Origin: Vitrella brassicaformis
Lineage: Eukaryota; Sar; Vitrellaceae
Reading direction: 5' to 3'
Assembly: GCA_001179505.1 (NCBI GenBank)
Contig: CDMY01000323.1
Coordinates: forward strand, 1 to 64,000
DNA length: 64,000 nucleotides
The first letter of the stretch is position 1. Every line of letters begins with the position of its first letter. A program made the translations under genes and the position numbers. Positions 1 through 13,102 of the stretch are shown here, piece after piece. Below the pieces are notes generated by a model. It saw only the letters and a list, made by a program, of their open reading frames with translations, was not told where the DNA came from and made no database searches.

Positions 1-1
1 C

Positions 2-415
2 CCAGAAGAACTCACCCCACGCTTGGTCATCTTGCTGGCGCCGTCTGACGCGATGGCTGTCGGCATGTCGAACGTTGCGGCTGCGGAAACGTCGGTTTGG
101 TCAGATGCGACCTGCGAGGGGGGGGATGAAGACGATGACATGCCAAACCACCAGGAGAGAGTTGCAGAGTCGCTACTTCGGGGGTGGGGTTGGCACATGA
201 GATCTCTTCGGGAGTGCCGCCTTGTGGAGATCAGGAGAGGTCGAGAGTCAGATGCAGCGAGGAGAGAGGCAGTGAGGGGGGGTTTTCGTGCAGCTCTTGT
301 CCCACGACCCTTCTCCGTCACCAGATTTGTCGCTCAAAGGGAGAGACCCTCCCGATCTCCTCAGAAACGTGCGAGCTTGGAGTTGAAGCAGCAGCGGTTT
401 CATGGAGCACCCTAA
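2..415 (+). CDS. Possible 3' end of an unknown gene running in from the left edge
   Basis: One reading frame is open from the window edge to a TAA at 413-415, with no in-frame stop. The first part looks protein-like: a hydrophobic run (LVILLAPSDAMAV) and then an acidic stretch (GGDEDDD). The second part is arginine-rich and could be non-coding. No family is recognised. The frame could equally be chance in GC-rich DNA, because a competing minus-strand frame covers 248-517. Confidence 0.25.
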   Translation, partial: PEELTPRLVILLAPSDAMAVGMSNVAAAETSVWSDATCEGGDEDDDMPNHQERVAESLLRGWGWHMRSLRECRLVEIRRGRESDAARREAVRGGFRAALVPRPFSVTRFVAQRERPSRSPQKRASLELKQQRFHGAP

Positions 416-634
416 TCGAAACCCTCTGCGAGCTTCGAAGTAGATCTTCCGGCCTGCTTTCCATCCGCTGCGATGTACAGCAACGCCCCACGCGCCGATT
501 TCACAAGAAAAAGGCACAGTCCGAAAATCCCGGATAACGAAGAGGTGAGAGGGAACGAAGAGGGTGGAAGGGAGAGAATGGGGAGATCTTCACGGCTTGT
601 CTACGTCGCTCGTTGCTTATTATCTGTTTCAGAA

Positions 635-1780
635 ATGGCCAAGCCGATTGGTGTGATGTCTGATTTGGTGCCTGAGGAGCTCTGGCGTGAGCGCATTCTC
701 TCTTGCCTTCTCATCTGTGACATCATTGCCCTGCGAGCCGCCAGCAAGGCCAAGGCGGCCCTCGTGACGTCCGATGTGCCGCTACAGCGAATCGATGCGT
801 CCATCGACTGCAATGAAGTCAGAGGCCTCATCGATGTCGACCGCACCCCCACACACCTCGGTTATCTGCTGAGGTGCGCCTATGTGCTGGAGCAGGGCAG
901 CAGTGAGTGGCGCCGCATGGGCATGTTCATCCGAGTGGCCGCCATCTGTCAACTGGTACCCAGTGGGCTGCCCCTGGTGCTCTCGGTGGTCCATCTGTCC
1001 AGCCTGTCGGCCTTCCACGAGATGCCTCTTGCGATGGCCATCTACCGACTCATCGACGGCCAGCTGATGCACGAGGGAAAGACCTTTGAGCTCCGACAGG
1101 TCGACAACATCCACAGCACAGCCACATCCCGATCTCTGCTGACGAATTGGACATGTGGAGTGTGGCCGTCGCTGGGCGGCCGTCAGCCAGCAGCAGAGAG
1201 GGGCTATCGGATCGGCACTAGCGGGTCGTTTCGTGTGGTGTCATATGGGGATTTGCCAGACGGCCATCCTTATGCCGAGGGGTACAATGAAGGCGATCCC
1301 GTCGTCAAGTATGGCATGTTTTTTCGCTCTTTCACGGCATATCTGCTGTGGCGGGTGGCCAACCGGGGGGCGAGCAAGAAGAACGTGTTGTCTGCTTCCA
1401 TCCGCCTTTATGACGACCGCTATCAGTCTCTGCTGACAGCTGATGACATCCCGGAGTCGGAGGCGATTGTGGCAGACTGTCGGGACAATGGGGACTACTA
1501 TGACCGTCGAGACAGCGCGAGTGACTGGCGTCGTGTGGTTGTGAGCGGGTTTCGCCCCACCGATACCGTCGCAGCCGATGTGTTGCTGTGCGGCTGGAAT
1601 AGCCTCCTTTTCCACACAACCGAGACACCTGCCAGTGATGCACCCGTTGCCTCTTTCGCCTCTCTGGATGTGCGGTACCCCATCTCAGTGCCGTTGTGGC
1701 GTCAGATGCTGAGGCGATTCGACCTCGAGAGCGACGTCATCCGAAAAGGGAGGGTGATCGACTGCATGAGTGGAGAGTGA
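635..1780 (+). CDS. F-box-like lineage-specific family protein (copy 1)
   Basis: A single long exon of about 381 residues. The chosen start is the ATG of MAKPIGVMSD; a pyrimidine-rich tract ending in CAG lies just before it, so a spliced 5' leader is likely. The frame itself is open back to 473. Near the N-terminus, LVPEELWRERILSCLLICD followed by IIALRAASKA has the spacing of an F-box (L-P-x-E-L-W...L...D...L/R...SK). The rest matches no domain I recognise, but it aligns with two other loci here (15374 and 56605). Shared blocks include LEQGSSEWR, RIG...FRVVS..DLP, DPV(I/V)..G..(L/F)(Y/F)RSFTA(Y/F)L and the C-terminal VVVSGFRPTD and PLWRQMLRRF. F-box proteins usually recruit substrates to SCF ubiquitin ligases; that role is inferred only. 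It is convergent with the minus-strand receptor gene. Confidence 0.7.
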   Translation: MAKPIGVMSDLVPEELWRERILSCLLICDIIALRAASKAKAALVTSDVPLQRIDASIDCNEVRGLIDVDRTPTHLGYLLRCAYVLEQGSSEWRRMGMFIRVAAICQLVPSGLPLVLSVVHLSSLSAFHEMPLAMAIYRLIDGQLMHEGKTFELRQVDNIHSTATSRSLLTNWTCGVWPSLGGRQPAAERGYRIGTSGSFRVVSYGDLPDGHPYAEGYNEGDPVVKYGMFFRSFTAYLLWRVANRGASKKNVLSASIRLYDDRYQSLLTADDIPESEAIVADCRDNGDYYDRRDSASDWRRVVVSGFRPTDTVAADVLLCGWNSLLFHTTETPASDAPVASFASLDVRYPISVPLWRQMLRRFDLESDVIRKGRVIDCMSGE

Positions 1781-2463
1781 TACGCGAGGGGCAGTGGGTG
1801 ATGTGGGTCTTGCGATGAGTTGGCGACGGTGCTAGCTGCGTGGCTGTGTGTGAGTGGGCACTTCATAAGAGTGCGGCTTGCCATGGTTGGTATGGTTGGA
1901 CGTATCAGTGCATGTGTGTCTGTGTGTAGCGCTTACGTATGTGTCTGTACAATAGCTGCGTGCACGTTCTGTGAATTACTAGGGGGATAGAATATCTGTC
2001 TCTCATCAGATTCGATGAATGTGCATTGATTGAATGCATGGTTGTGGATGATGAATTGGTTGGGGATGGTGTTGCCTCTGGTTGAGGGTGGTTTTCGCAT
2101 TTCATTGGTTGGTGTCGTCGCAGGGAATCGCTCTGTGTACACGTGTGTGTGTGCCTGTGAATAGTTCATGACTGTGCACGGCTTCATGAGTGACTGTCTG
2201 ATAACCGTGTGATTCAATCGATATCGCATGATCAACTAGCTGGCCAAGCATCCACACTCAATCAACATCAATGGCATTACCCACTGTGTCGACTGGCCTA
2301 TCTGCATGACGAGACGAATCCAAGAGCTACACTTAGCTTAACTATCTCCAGCAACCAAGAGCTTACTTGCACCAACCCTACAGAAAGATGAGTCGGTCTC
2401 TCGAAGGAAAATGATTGCCACAAGGTCCAAAGTCCAGGGCACCTTCTGGCAGCCAGCTTAGGC
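1781..2463. other. Convergent intergenic region
   Basis: Lies between the stop of the F-box-like gene and the stop of the minus-strand receptor gene. It is GT-rich, low-complexity 3'-flank-type sequence with repeated TGTGTG and GAATGCAT-like words. I see no credible ORF, RNA or inverted repeat. Confidence 0.5.
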
Positions 2464-5400
2464 CTAGAATGCAGCTGCAAAGACGTGAGTGTCAATGTTG
2501 ATGCCTGCGAAGCCGACAATGCCCCTCGTCAGCCCGTATGTGTCGGTCATGGCAGAAAGCTGAATGGTCAGCTCATGCAACGACTGAGCCTGCATCCATG
2601 ACAGAAGACCACGCACCACCATCATGTCCCATGTCTCTGTCTCTCTCTCCAGCCGACCTCGCTTCCCTTGCCTCACCCTCACAAAGGTGAAATCGAACCA
2701 CTGCGGACACGCCCAGACGACCCAATCAAATGCGTCCACCCTGAGGACCATCATCAGCAGCAGAGACAGCATCACAAAGAACAAGAGCGGCTCGATCACA
2801 AACTCGGTCAGAGCCTCCACTGATCAACCAAGGGAAAGGAAACACACCAGTGTGATGTGATGCGATGCGTGCGCATGTCCCCTGGTCAAGGTACTATCAT
2901 CTATACACTTACTGGAGCAGGCCAGCACAAAGTCTTGGTACACCAGATGTCTGCTACGGGTCTCTGTGCCCTCAGCCAGCTGTTCAGACAGAGCGAAGAG
3001 CAGTAGGAAGCCGCAGCATGCAAACCAGTACAGCAGCGCTATGGCCTGCATACGTGACGCACAGAGATCGAAGGCGTTGTGTATGTCTGTCTGTCTGTCT
3101 GTCTGTTTGATAGGTCGTGTTGGTTACGATGCCGATCCGCTCCTTGATCCGCCAACGACTCAACACGGCGATCTTTGCATCCAATGAAAAGTGGCCTGCA
3201 TCCATTCCACACAACACACACACAGACACACCCCTTACTGCCGAGCTCACAAAGATGACAACACACACTGTGCGGCATGTGGGTGCAGGCAGTCGACTGA
3301 TCACTCACCAGAGTGTCTGCCGGTGACGTCAGCGACGCGCCTGAGTGACTTGACGGAGATCTGCGGTCCTGTGAGGATCGCCATCCGCCTGCTCTCCGAT
3401 GGCATCGGTTTCATCGCCGTCCTGCCTCCGGTCGTATGGCCAAAGGCCGGGTGATGCGTGATACCTGCAGTAACCCATGTGCAATGTGCAATGTGCAAGA
3501 ACGAGACCGGCATATACCATGTCTCGATCTAAAGGGATCGCTTACGGCTTGCATCCGGGAGAAAGGGTATATGGGGGACCGTCTTGCGGAACAGGACTGT
3601 CCCATACAGACACAAAGGGTGAGGGTATATGTGTGTATGTAAGGGTATATGTATGTGTATGTTTTCCCCTTACAAAACAGGGCGATGGGCACCTTACAAA
3701 CACACACACACACACGCACGCACGCACAGACACACCTCTTCACCAGTCTGCCTGCGCATCCATCCATTTGGACGGTTCAATCAAGTGGTATTAATTGGTA
3801 TCATGCCAGAGGCATCCCCGACCCCCCCACTCAGTCACTCACCGGCTTGCTGAGAATGATTGCCCACAGCAGGACAACCAGCTGCCGAAGGGTGAATTTC
3901 CAGCTGATTCCTCCGGATTGGAAGCTCATGATAACACTGTCGGTGTCCCGCTGGCTCTGCTGGGTCTGGTTGAAGAACATCCCACACATCGCTATGATAC
4001 CCAGCGTGATGCTTCCTGATGCACAACGTGAGAACACGTCTTCGGCTGTGTAGGATGTCTTCTTTTGGGGTGCGAACCAAAGAACAAAGTGCGTTGCGTA
4101 GCCGTGTAGCTGAATTTGATTGATGTATGCGACCAGCCACACAGAGAGACACAGACAGGGCTATCGTGAAGACGGGGACGAATCGATCAATGAGTTTCCT
4201 GTCTTACGTGGGGTTGAGGATGAACAGCTTCTCAAGGCATGCACACAACCAGCCACATACCGAGAGCATACGAGCCTCCTTCCATGGATGTCTTTGTGCA
4301 CACGCGTCTACCTTGAGAAGGGGATGATCCCGTCGGCAGACTTCTTTGAAGATCTTCCCCGACGACCATTCGACGTACCTGAAGCACAATCTCTCAATTG
4401 GCCGCTTCCTCACGAACCCAATCTTATACGTACGTACTCAATCCTCCGCAGAGTGCGCGTCACCATCAGATCGACCTCTGCTTGAAGGTCACCCCACAGC
4501 TCCGCTATCGGTTTGCGTCTTGGCGAATCACGATGTGACGATGCCTCAGACGATGGCTCCATAATCGTGACCTGTCTCCTCATTCTCCCCCTGTCGCCCT
4601 CACCGATCGCAATCGACACGGGCCCGGCAACCTTGGGGCTCTCATCATCGCCATCACCGCGGGCTGCGGGTGACTGGCTGCCGATGCTGCCATCCCGATC
4701 TCCCTGCGGCCGCCACGCCGGCATTGGAGACGCTCTTGGCTCGCTGAAGACAATCATCGCGGCTTCAGAGGGCGCGCAGAAGGAGGAAGTGGGTGAGAAG
4801 ACGTCGCCAGCAGACGGCTGGGCCTGTGTCTGCTCCGGCTGCGGAATCTTCGACATCGACAGGTGCAGTGGCCCTTGCTGTACGGTCATGGTGCTCCCTT
4901 GCGTCTCGTAGTAGCTGCTTTGGCCCGCTTCGGTCATGATGCCCGACAGGTGCATGTCGATTGCACTGCTGAGAATGCCATCATCCGGTTCATTCCCAGC
5001 ATCGATGGGGCCGGGCTGTGTGCCCATCGGGCTCGTGCACGACCCCTGCCGCGGCCCATCTTGTGCCGTGGTCGTTGAGATGGCCCGCGTTGGGCGGTTG
5101 GCATTTCGGATCTTGGCCTGCCAGTCTCTGCGGAAGGTGCGCTGAATGAGCACGGCCGCCGCTTGCTGCCTTTGCAGCTCACGAAGGAGACGCTTGCGCA
5201 ACGCCTCCTTGAGGATCCCACTCCTGCACGCAGACAAAGGGGACCGAAGCAGATGATTTCAATGTACTCATTAAGGATGCGTGGCATACATACGTACTTG
5301 ATTAGAGTGACAGTCTGTTTTGGCGTCGTCTTGTTGAGCACCTTGCTAAATAAAGTGCTCGCCAGCGTACTCAACGAGCCGACGGGCCGCTTCTTGTTTC

Positions 5401-8400
5401 GCCGGTCGTTCTCCGCGTTGATGACGCCCTGCGCGGCTTGCATGTCCATCATGTCCATCGCGGCCTCCCTGTTGGATAAGCCGGGCAACACTACTTGCGA
5501 GGGATCCTCCCGGTCCTCGTCATCAGAAGAGCCGGTCCTTGCGAGAGAGACGGGCTTCTTGATTCGCTTTCTAGTCACTGATGCCGGGCTGTCTCTGTCC
5601 CCTTCATCTGGCATCGGCTGCTGCTCCTGCTCTACTTGCTCCTCCCCCGGCTTGTCTTGGTCGTTGCTGTCGGGCTGTGCCCGTGTCTCCGGCTGCGGAG
5701 GTGTGAAGTCTGCCATTCCTTTGGTGGTGGGTGTAAAGGTTTCTCCGAGGTACTGCAGATTGGCGGGCTCCCCCTTGGGCCACTGCTCCGGTGACACCAC
5801 AGCGGCTGCGCTGGCTGTGGGGGATGTGGGCATGACGACAGCCTGACGTCTGCGGTAGGTTGACTTGATGAAGTCGATCAGCCTGCATGAAAGGCGACAC
5901 AGAATAGTGTGTCGGGTGCAGCCAGCTGGAAGAGACAAACAAGCGCATACTCACCTCGGAATAGACTTGCGGAGTCTGTTTCGATACTCCTCTGTCGTTC
6001 GCCGCTCCTCCTTAACGTTAATGTCTTTGGGAATCTGTGGCGAAGAAAACAGCATCGAGAACTGACGAGACAGCCTTTATACAGCAGAGAGACAGCCAAA
6101 CGACGCACACACAGGAGCATCCCTTCATGATGGTGTATCTTCGGTTGATAGTAAGATGCTGCTTATCTTACCACCTCGCAAAACCGCGCATTGGCGCGTT
6201 TGACACAGCAGACCTGCCTGTGCCTCCGCTTTGAGAACTCATGTGGCTGCCTGTCCGCGCGCGAGCCAGCGGTTCCCGCACGTCAGACAGATATGGCGTA
6301 CTCCGCTCTGCAATCAGATCGTGTCGAACCGTCCTGAACGAGAGAATCAAGTGTGCATCTCCATTCGTACATATGATGCGGACAATCGACCTTATGGTGC
6401 GGAGTTCAGACAAGTGTAGTGTTGGCTCTCGTCTGCGGCAGTGGAAGAACAGCCCCCCGACAAAGCGGCAGATGAGGAAGTCGCACAAGAAGGAGTTGTA
6501 GCACGGGCCGTAGCAGCTCCGCATTGATTTGCGCAGCCTCGTGCGGGCCCTATGCTTCGCGTCCAACAGAGGGTCAGTCATCCTGATGTCGACACAGATC
6601 AGATCGGACAGATAGCCAGTGTGACGAGAATGATCCAAGACCGGATCTGACATCGCGTTCGTGTGTGACCAACCATATGTCGAGGAGGATTTGGTCGGTC
6701 ACACTGCAGGGGACATGGCAACACGTACACGGAAATGAGAGGACACGATGCGCTTACGGGTATTTGCAGTCAAAGTATAAGGACATTGCGAGGCACAGCA
6801 GATGGATGGACATCATGACAATCTGCACACACACACATACATCAATCCCTTTGTCCATCCGTCCACTTGGCACGATCCTCCTCTCACCACAAAAGCTGCA
6901 GCGTAGTTTTGAACCCATGCATTGGCATCGGCTATTCTTTTGATTGACGACTCGGTCAGCGCGCCCTCGATGTTGCTCTCCTTGATGACCGTTCTGAAGA
7001 GAGCCGAGAAGGAGGTGAGATGGGTGCACACGCAGCAGAGAGTGGCCGCATTCGACAGACTCTCGTTGACCCAGCAGCCTGTACACATATAAAGGCAATC
7101 GATTGGTGCAAATATACACGTATATACACGGACTGACCTCGTGTGTCCCACTGGTGCGTGGTGGTGTTCCAGAATCCGCATGCGACGTCAACTCTTGTGG
7201 TCAGGTTGGCAGCAGTGTCGTTGACTTGCAGCGATGCCACCTGGCTCTCACCAGGCCGAGGAATGAACAAACGGAACACCTCACCGACAGTGCTGGTGCC
7301 TTCCTGTTTCGCCACATTGACATCTGCGCCACATCGACGTACTGCCACACTCAGCGTCCCACGTTCTGCGCTCCTCAGTGTGTTGTTGGCCAGCACACTG
7401 AGATTGGCTGTTTGTTCCTCAAACGCAGCCGACGAGTAGGCGAAGGGATCCTCTGTCCAGAAGACCATCTGCACACTCTCGTTGTTGCTGCCACTGCCGT
7501 CGGCACACTGCCCGCCTGGCGGGATCATGGCGTCCAGTGATGATGGGAGAGCGACGGCAACAGAAGAATTCGCCGTCTCCGCCTTGTTGATCGTCAATGT
7601 GGCCCCTGTTGCTGCGTGTTCCTTGCGGACGACCTTGACGGATGTGGTCCTGGATGGGCTGGCTATCTCTCTCTCTTTGACAGCCGTCCGGCTGGCGGCA
7701 ATTGCTAGGCTGTCTCCCAGTTGAGCAGTGGAGGCCAAGACCTGCGACGCGAGATCGTGATGCTGATGCTGCGAGTCCATCTCGCCTCTCAGGCGGCGAT
7801 GTGTGCCGCCGGCGGCACACATGAGGCTTCGATTCAGCTGTCTGAAGAGGCCGGCTGCGGAGTCGAGGTAGTGTGAGAGCCCTAGGAGGGCCTTGCCGGT
7901 GCCATCTGTGGCGGTGCTGATGGTGCTGGCTGAGACGTTCGCAAGAATCGACAAGGCAGACACCCCTGCCGCCGCGGCGTCGATGTCGTCGCTCTCTGAA
8001 AACCCCTCACACAGACAACAATGAATGCAGGCTTGGTTTCTTTACTGTGTGCTTATCTATGTGCGTGGCTGCCAGCCTACCTGTCGTATCAGCAGCCTCG
8101 ATTGTACTGGTCAGTGTCACAGCCGACAGCAGCACCTCCCCAGGGCTACTTGACTCCTCACTCAGCCGTGTAGACCGCTCACTTGCTGCCACTTCCACCC
8201 GTCTGAGGAGGGCATTCACCACTCGTTTTCTTTCGGTCCCGTTGAGGGCAGCTACGCTGGCGCTGATGTTGGCGTTGTCGGCGCTGCTCAGCACACTGGC
8301 CACCGCGATGGCCTTGACGAGTCGACGACCAAACTCGTCCAGTGAGTGTACAGGGGGCGGTGTGGGCTGACTGTCTTCGTTGAGAAGTTCCCCGATCATG

Positions 8401-11400
8401 TCTTCGATTTCCGCTGGGTCGATGGCCCCCGGGTCCTGCAGTCAGTCAGTCAGTCAGACAGGCAGGCAGGCATAGCAATGCAGTGAGAGAGGGGCATAGC
8501 AGAAGATGGCTTCCAGGTTCTCCCACTGATCGGCTGACTGACCCTGAGTTTGTCCAGGTTGTCTGTGATGCTGTCAAAGTCCACGGGCGCCACTGAAGGC
8601 GTGGACAGTACATATAAATGTGTGAAATGTGTGGTAGCGGGAGACGCAGACCGTTGGTTCTTACGTGTGCAGGGCGATCCGGGGGAGGGACAGGTCCATC
8701 CAGGCTCGATCTCACAGTCACTGCTGCAGCCATCACCTGCACAGACAAATAGACCTGCCGTCTGTTGTCTGGATGTACAGGGACTTCCGACCATTGATCA
8801 GGTTGCCATCATCGCACTGCTCGGCGCCTCTGAGGCTTCCATCGCCGCACACAGCTGATACATACACACACACAGACACACACACACACATACACTTGTA
8901 CACATGTGGACACACACGACAGTGGTCTGTTTGATCCCGGGGCCATCGACCTACGAGAGCACGGCGACCCTGGAATTGGACACGTCCACCCAGGCTCGAT
9001 CTCACAAACACTACTGCAACCGTCACCTGCACAACGCATAGACGTGCCGTTGCCTGCCTGCTTAGCTGGGTGCCGACCATTGATGAGGTTGCTATCGTCG
9101 CATTGCTCCTGGCCCCTGACCCTTCCATCGCCGCACACAGCTGATACGAAGCCACATAAATGAACGAATATAGCCATGGTTTATCCCCTCCGTGGCGACT
9201 GATTGAGGGTGCCTACGAGAGCACGGCGACCCGGGGGCCGGACACGTCCATCCAACCTCCAACAGACAACGATCACTGCAACCATCACCTACAGGCACAC
9301 AGTCACACAGGCAGGCAACAAAGGGGAGCCGGCTTGCATGAATACTCCGTATCTGTTACCAGAGAATAGGTTGCCGTCATCACACTGATAGATACGGAGA
9401 ATACAACACACACATGCGTGACAGGCAGGGGGCCCATATTCCTTAGACCCGCCGTGTTGTGTCACTTACCTCCTCTGTCGGAACCACTACACGACCGTCT
9501 ATCAGTATCGGCTCGTTTCTCACCAGTAGACCATCGCCGCAGATCGCTGCATCAGACCCCAGTGTGTCCGTGTGTTTTCCTTCTCGTGCGCGGGCTTACA
9601 GTAGCATGGTTCTCCTGGTGTCAGGCACTGCCAGCCCGTCTCCTCGTGACACGTCTCACTGCACCCGTCTCCACTGTCAGTGTTGCCATCGTCACATGTC
9701 TCTGGGGCTACCACCACCCCATCCCCGCACACTTGGGCACCAAGCGTCACCACTACACACACACGACAATGTCGGATGCATCTCTTTCTCTCTCTCTCTG
9801 TGAGCCTATCCATGGACGCGTACCGACCGATGCAGTCAGTGAGACACTGACAGTCGCGGATGGCCGAGTCATATGCTGGGTCAGGTGTCTCCACCCATTT
9901 CGCCGGCTGGTCTATGTAGCTGGCCCATTTCAGGTGACACAGGCCGCTGGCTTGGTGGAAAGAGAATCCACCGCACAAAGGCACCGTGCGGCACTCGGTT
10001 GCGCAGGTATCGAATGTTTGATTGTCAGCGCTAACAAGTCCCTTGAGGTTGCCCCCAGCGAGGAGCGTGGCGTTCAGTCGTCGCATCAGGTTGCACGCTG
10101 CACCAGTCACCGAACCAGCACATGTGTTGGATACAGATGATGTCTCGCGTGCTACCACGCCCACCCACCTGGTTCAAGGACGAATGTGATTGCGTCGGCA
10201 GCGGAGGCATCGGCAGCATTTCCCGAAAAGTCCGTCACGTCAGCCGATGGACTCAGAGCGATGACGGCCTGGCCTGTCGAAAAGCCCACAGGAGCCTCGT
10301 CCATTCTCACCTCGACCTGGAAGGCATCGTCCCACCCCGGCCAAGTGGTCGACGGCGACGTTCCGGCTTGAAGCTGCTTGTGCAGGGTGACACTCTCGGC
10401 ACTGATGTTGGTGCAGAGAATGGCGATGTCGGAAGTAGCGATTTTTGTGACGGGCTCGGAAATGTGGACGTCGACGGAGACGTGGATGTGTGCGGGGTCG
10501 TCGTAGTGGTAGTTGAAGGTCCCGCCAGCGACCATGGCACCAGCCGCATCCAGTTTGCGCACAAAGGAGACACGGGGAGGGGTTGAGTCTGGAATATATT
10601 ACAGAGACGCCATCCATGACACGACACCCGCTATGGATAGCTGATGTACCTGTCCTGATGGCGCAGCTCCGGCTGCTCGAGACTGTCTTTGTGTCCGACG
10701 GCCCGGAGAGGTCGGCATCGCTGTAGAGGCGGCACGGGAAGGGCCGAGGATAGGATGCATCAAAAACAAAGATCTCACAGCTGGGCTCCTCGCGGCACAG
10801 ACGCGAGCACTTCCACCAATCGTTCACTGATGTACTCGATATCAGCCCGATGTCCTTTCCTTGAGACCACGCCATGCCACAACCTGCACACACGAGCAGA
10901 CGAAGAAAATCGGTAATCCGGGTGGGCTTTCCCCCACTGACTGACCAGAGTGCACAATAAGCTCATTTGACGGCGTGTTAGCCTGATCATCCGACGTCCG
11001 TCTGAAGACCATATCCTTCACCTGGACGGTGACCTGACCTTCCTGCACCGCCCATAGCCTCTCCTCAATCACGTGGTCATCCGGCTGACTGACCAACTCA
11101 ATAGCTCCCCCGACACCACCAACAGTCTGCCATGCGGACAGCTCATCGAATGGCGCCTCGAAGGTCAGATCTTTGATAGCATCGGAAAATCGGAGAGTGA
11201 TGTTGAACACAGTCGCCTCTGCGTCGGGAAAAGCCGTCTGTGTGGTTATCATCACTGTCGGGGGGTCCACTGTGGGTGGACGAGACAGGTATCCATCGAT
11301 GACGAGCAGCACGGCTCTACATGTCTGTGCTACATTTGTGGCTCACCGCAAAGAGGCGTCCGTTTCTCACACTGCCCCACAGACAAAGCACACAGATCAG

Positions 11401-12487
11401 GAACTCAACAACGTCGATGTCAACACGTGCATCCATCGATCCTCGGTAGTCTCACCATGGCTCTGTTATTGTCTTGGTCCCCTTCCTTCGTCTGCATGAC
11501 CAGATCCCTGTACTCAGACAACAGCAGACCGACACTCTCCACATCTCCCTCCGTGTAGGGCTTACCATGGCTCCTCATAATCACTGCCCCTGGCGAGAAT
11601 GATCCCACGATCGTTATTGCCGTACGTGTACGGTTCCCGGCCGTCCCATGCGATATTCCACAGACCCCTCGAGCTTCCCTCCCACTGCCATCCGCCGCCA
11701 GGGGACCAGTCGTCCCTAGCGGCAGCTGTGCCGCCAAGGTCGGGTATTCGCTTGGGCTGCTCATCCACATAGCTGCCCGTCTGCATTCATACCGACACGG
11801 CGCATTTGAGACAGGGCTGGTTTGCATGCATGGATGGAGCCATGTATTACTCGCTTGAGTCTGGCCCAATAGGCCTTGTTCTGGTCATTGCGACTCCGCA
11901 GCTGGTCTGCCTGAGCACACATTGCAGGCAGGACACGCCGTTGGGTACTTGAGAATTTTGCGGATTGGATACACCCACCAGCCATTGTGCCTCATAAGCA
12001 TCGTCAATCACCACCTGAACCACCCACAAAGACGGCCATGTATGTGTGTCACAGTGTGCATTATCAGTCTCCGAATTTCCATACGAGGTCGCCTATATAG
12101 GTCGGCTTTGACCAAAAGCAGGCCGATTTCAGTTCGTCATGCTTCTTCTTTATGCCATTGTCCCAGTAATAACGTGAGCAGCTCCGGGGCCGTTGCACCC
12201 AGTCATCTGCAGAGAGACGGAGACCAGAAGATATCAGTCATTTGCATGGTGTCTTTCAATTTTCCACCCACCAGGCCACTTCACATCCTGCACACACATT
12301 GATGACGTCTTCTACCAGGTGTTTCATCTAGTGTGTGTGCATCGTGATGGTCTTTTCAACCCACCTCGAATAATTCGTCATCGTCGGCGCGTGACACTGC
12401 GGTGAATAGATGGAGGAGCAACAAGATGAAAGCAAGAGAACGACGTGGAGATGGCGTGGTCCATGGATGAATGCAATGCTCATTCAT
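2464..12487 (-). CDS. Large polycystin-1-like mosaic receptor: Ig-like, PAN, DUF4215, GPS, IQ and membrane segments
   Basis: A multi-exon gene read right to left. The start ATG is at 12487-12485, directly after an in-frame TAG. It begins a signal sequence whose core is LAFILLLLHLF, not visible as a long ORF. Next come lectin-like segments of unknown type (about 12.2-11.45 kb), two Ig-like blocks (about 11312-10960 and 10562-10165) and two PAN/apple-like cysteine blocks (about 10893-10630 and 10130-9880). Four or more DUF4215 (Myxococcus cysteine-rich) repeats of the form VCGDG...ETCDDGN...DGC...W.C lie at about 9740-8640. A long REJ/GAIN-like helical and beta region (8400-7140) ends in a split GPS motif: CGFWNTTTHQWDTRGC, then CCVCTHLTSFSAL with the HL/T cleavage site. 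Membrane helices follow (for example at 6830-6760, 4140-3840, 3050-2900 and 2820-2700), along with a charged cytoplasmic region and an IQ motif (AVLIQRTFRRDW, about 5112-5168). The GPS plus IQ plus multi-helix plan is that of polycystin-1. I see no PLAT domain with confidence. It probably acts as a cell-surface sensor or channel subunit. Confidence 0.75.
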
Positions 12488-13102
12488 CTAGACAGCTGAG
12501 AAGGAAGGGGCACTGCGATTGTTGCTGGGAAAAGAAGGAGGGGGGAGGGAAGGGGGAAGATAGCTCGCAATGGCGATCGGATCCGCGGCGCAGAATCCAT
12601 CATCTCACACGAATCCCGACGAGCCTGCGATCGCAGGCTCCCTCATAAATACCCAACAGCCCTCGTAAAGGTAAGAAGCCCAAACCTCCAATGAATTCAT
12701 ACAGGCACGAAACTAACCGTCCTCTTCTCTCTGTACATGTATGTCTCTTTCGCTCTCCATATTTGTCCCATTTGAATTAGACTCTCATTGAGATATTGAG
12801 ATAGACGTAAGTCTCGTTCAAAAGAGCGTGGCTGCGGCCATACAAGCAACCGATGCATGTGCCCCGTCATTGGTCAATGCCACATGTATGCCTAGCAAGG
12901 CGGAAACATTGCCCCTTCATGAGATGACACAGAAGGCAGCCACTTGAGTGAGTGATGGACACACACATGGAGCGTCTAGAGGCTAGCGGGTACCATATAT
13001 GCACATATCGGTGACCAGCAATCGAAGCGAGACAAATAAAGACACCCATCACCCGACCTCGCCCGTCATGCCGAGCAGTGCGGGGAGCACAGATCACCCA
13101 CC
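12488..13102. other. Intergenic region upstream of the large receptor
   Basis: Probable promoter side of the minus-strand receptor and 3' flank of the PAS/LOV-like gene. It contains a GC-rich segment, one perfect 20-bp palindrome (listed separately) and AT-richer stretches around 12700-12820. No ORF worth calling. Confidence 0.45.
12621..12640. repeat. Perfect 20-bp palindrome centred on GCGATCGC
   Basis: GAGCCTGCGATCGCAGGCTC equals its own reverse complement. It lies about 135 bp upstream of the receptor start codon at 12487. A similar 18-bp palindrome with the same GCGATCGC core occurs at 17183. It could be a binding site for a dimeric factor; no function is shown. Confidence 0.6.

Noticed and set aside
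3640-3740. CA/GT repeats considered as a CRISPR-like or telomere-like array
   Set aside because: Simple microsatellite without spacers; such tracts are everywhere in the introns here.
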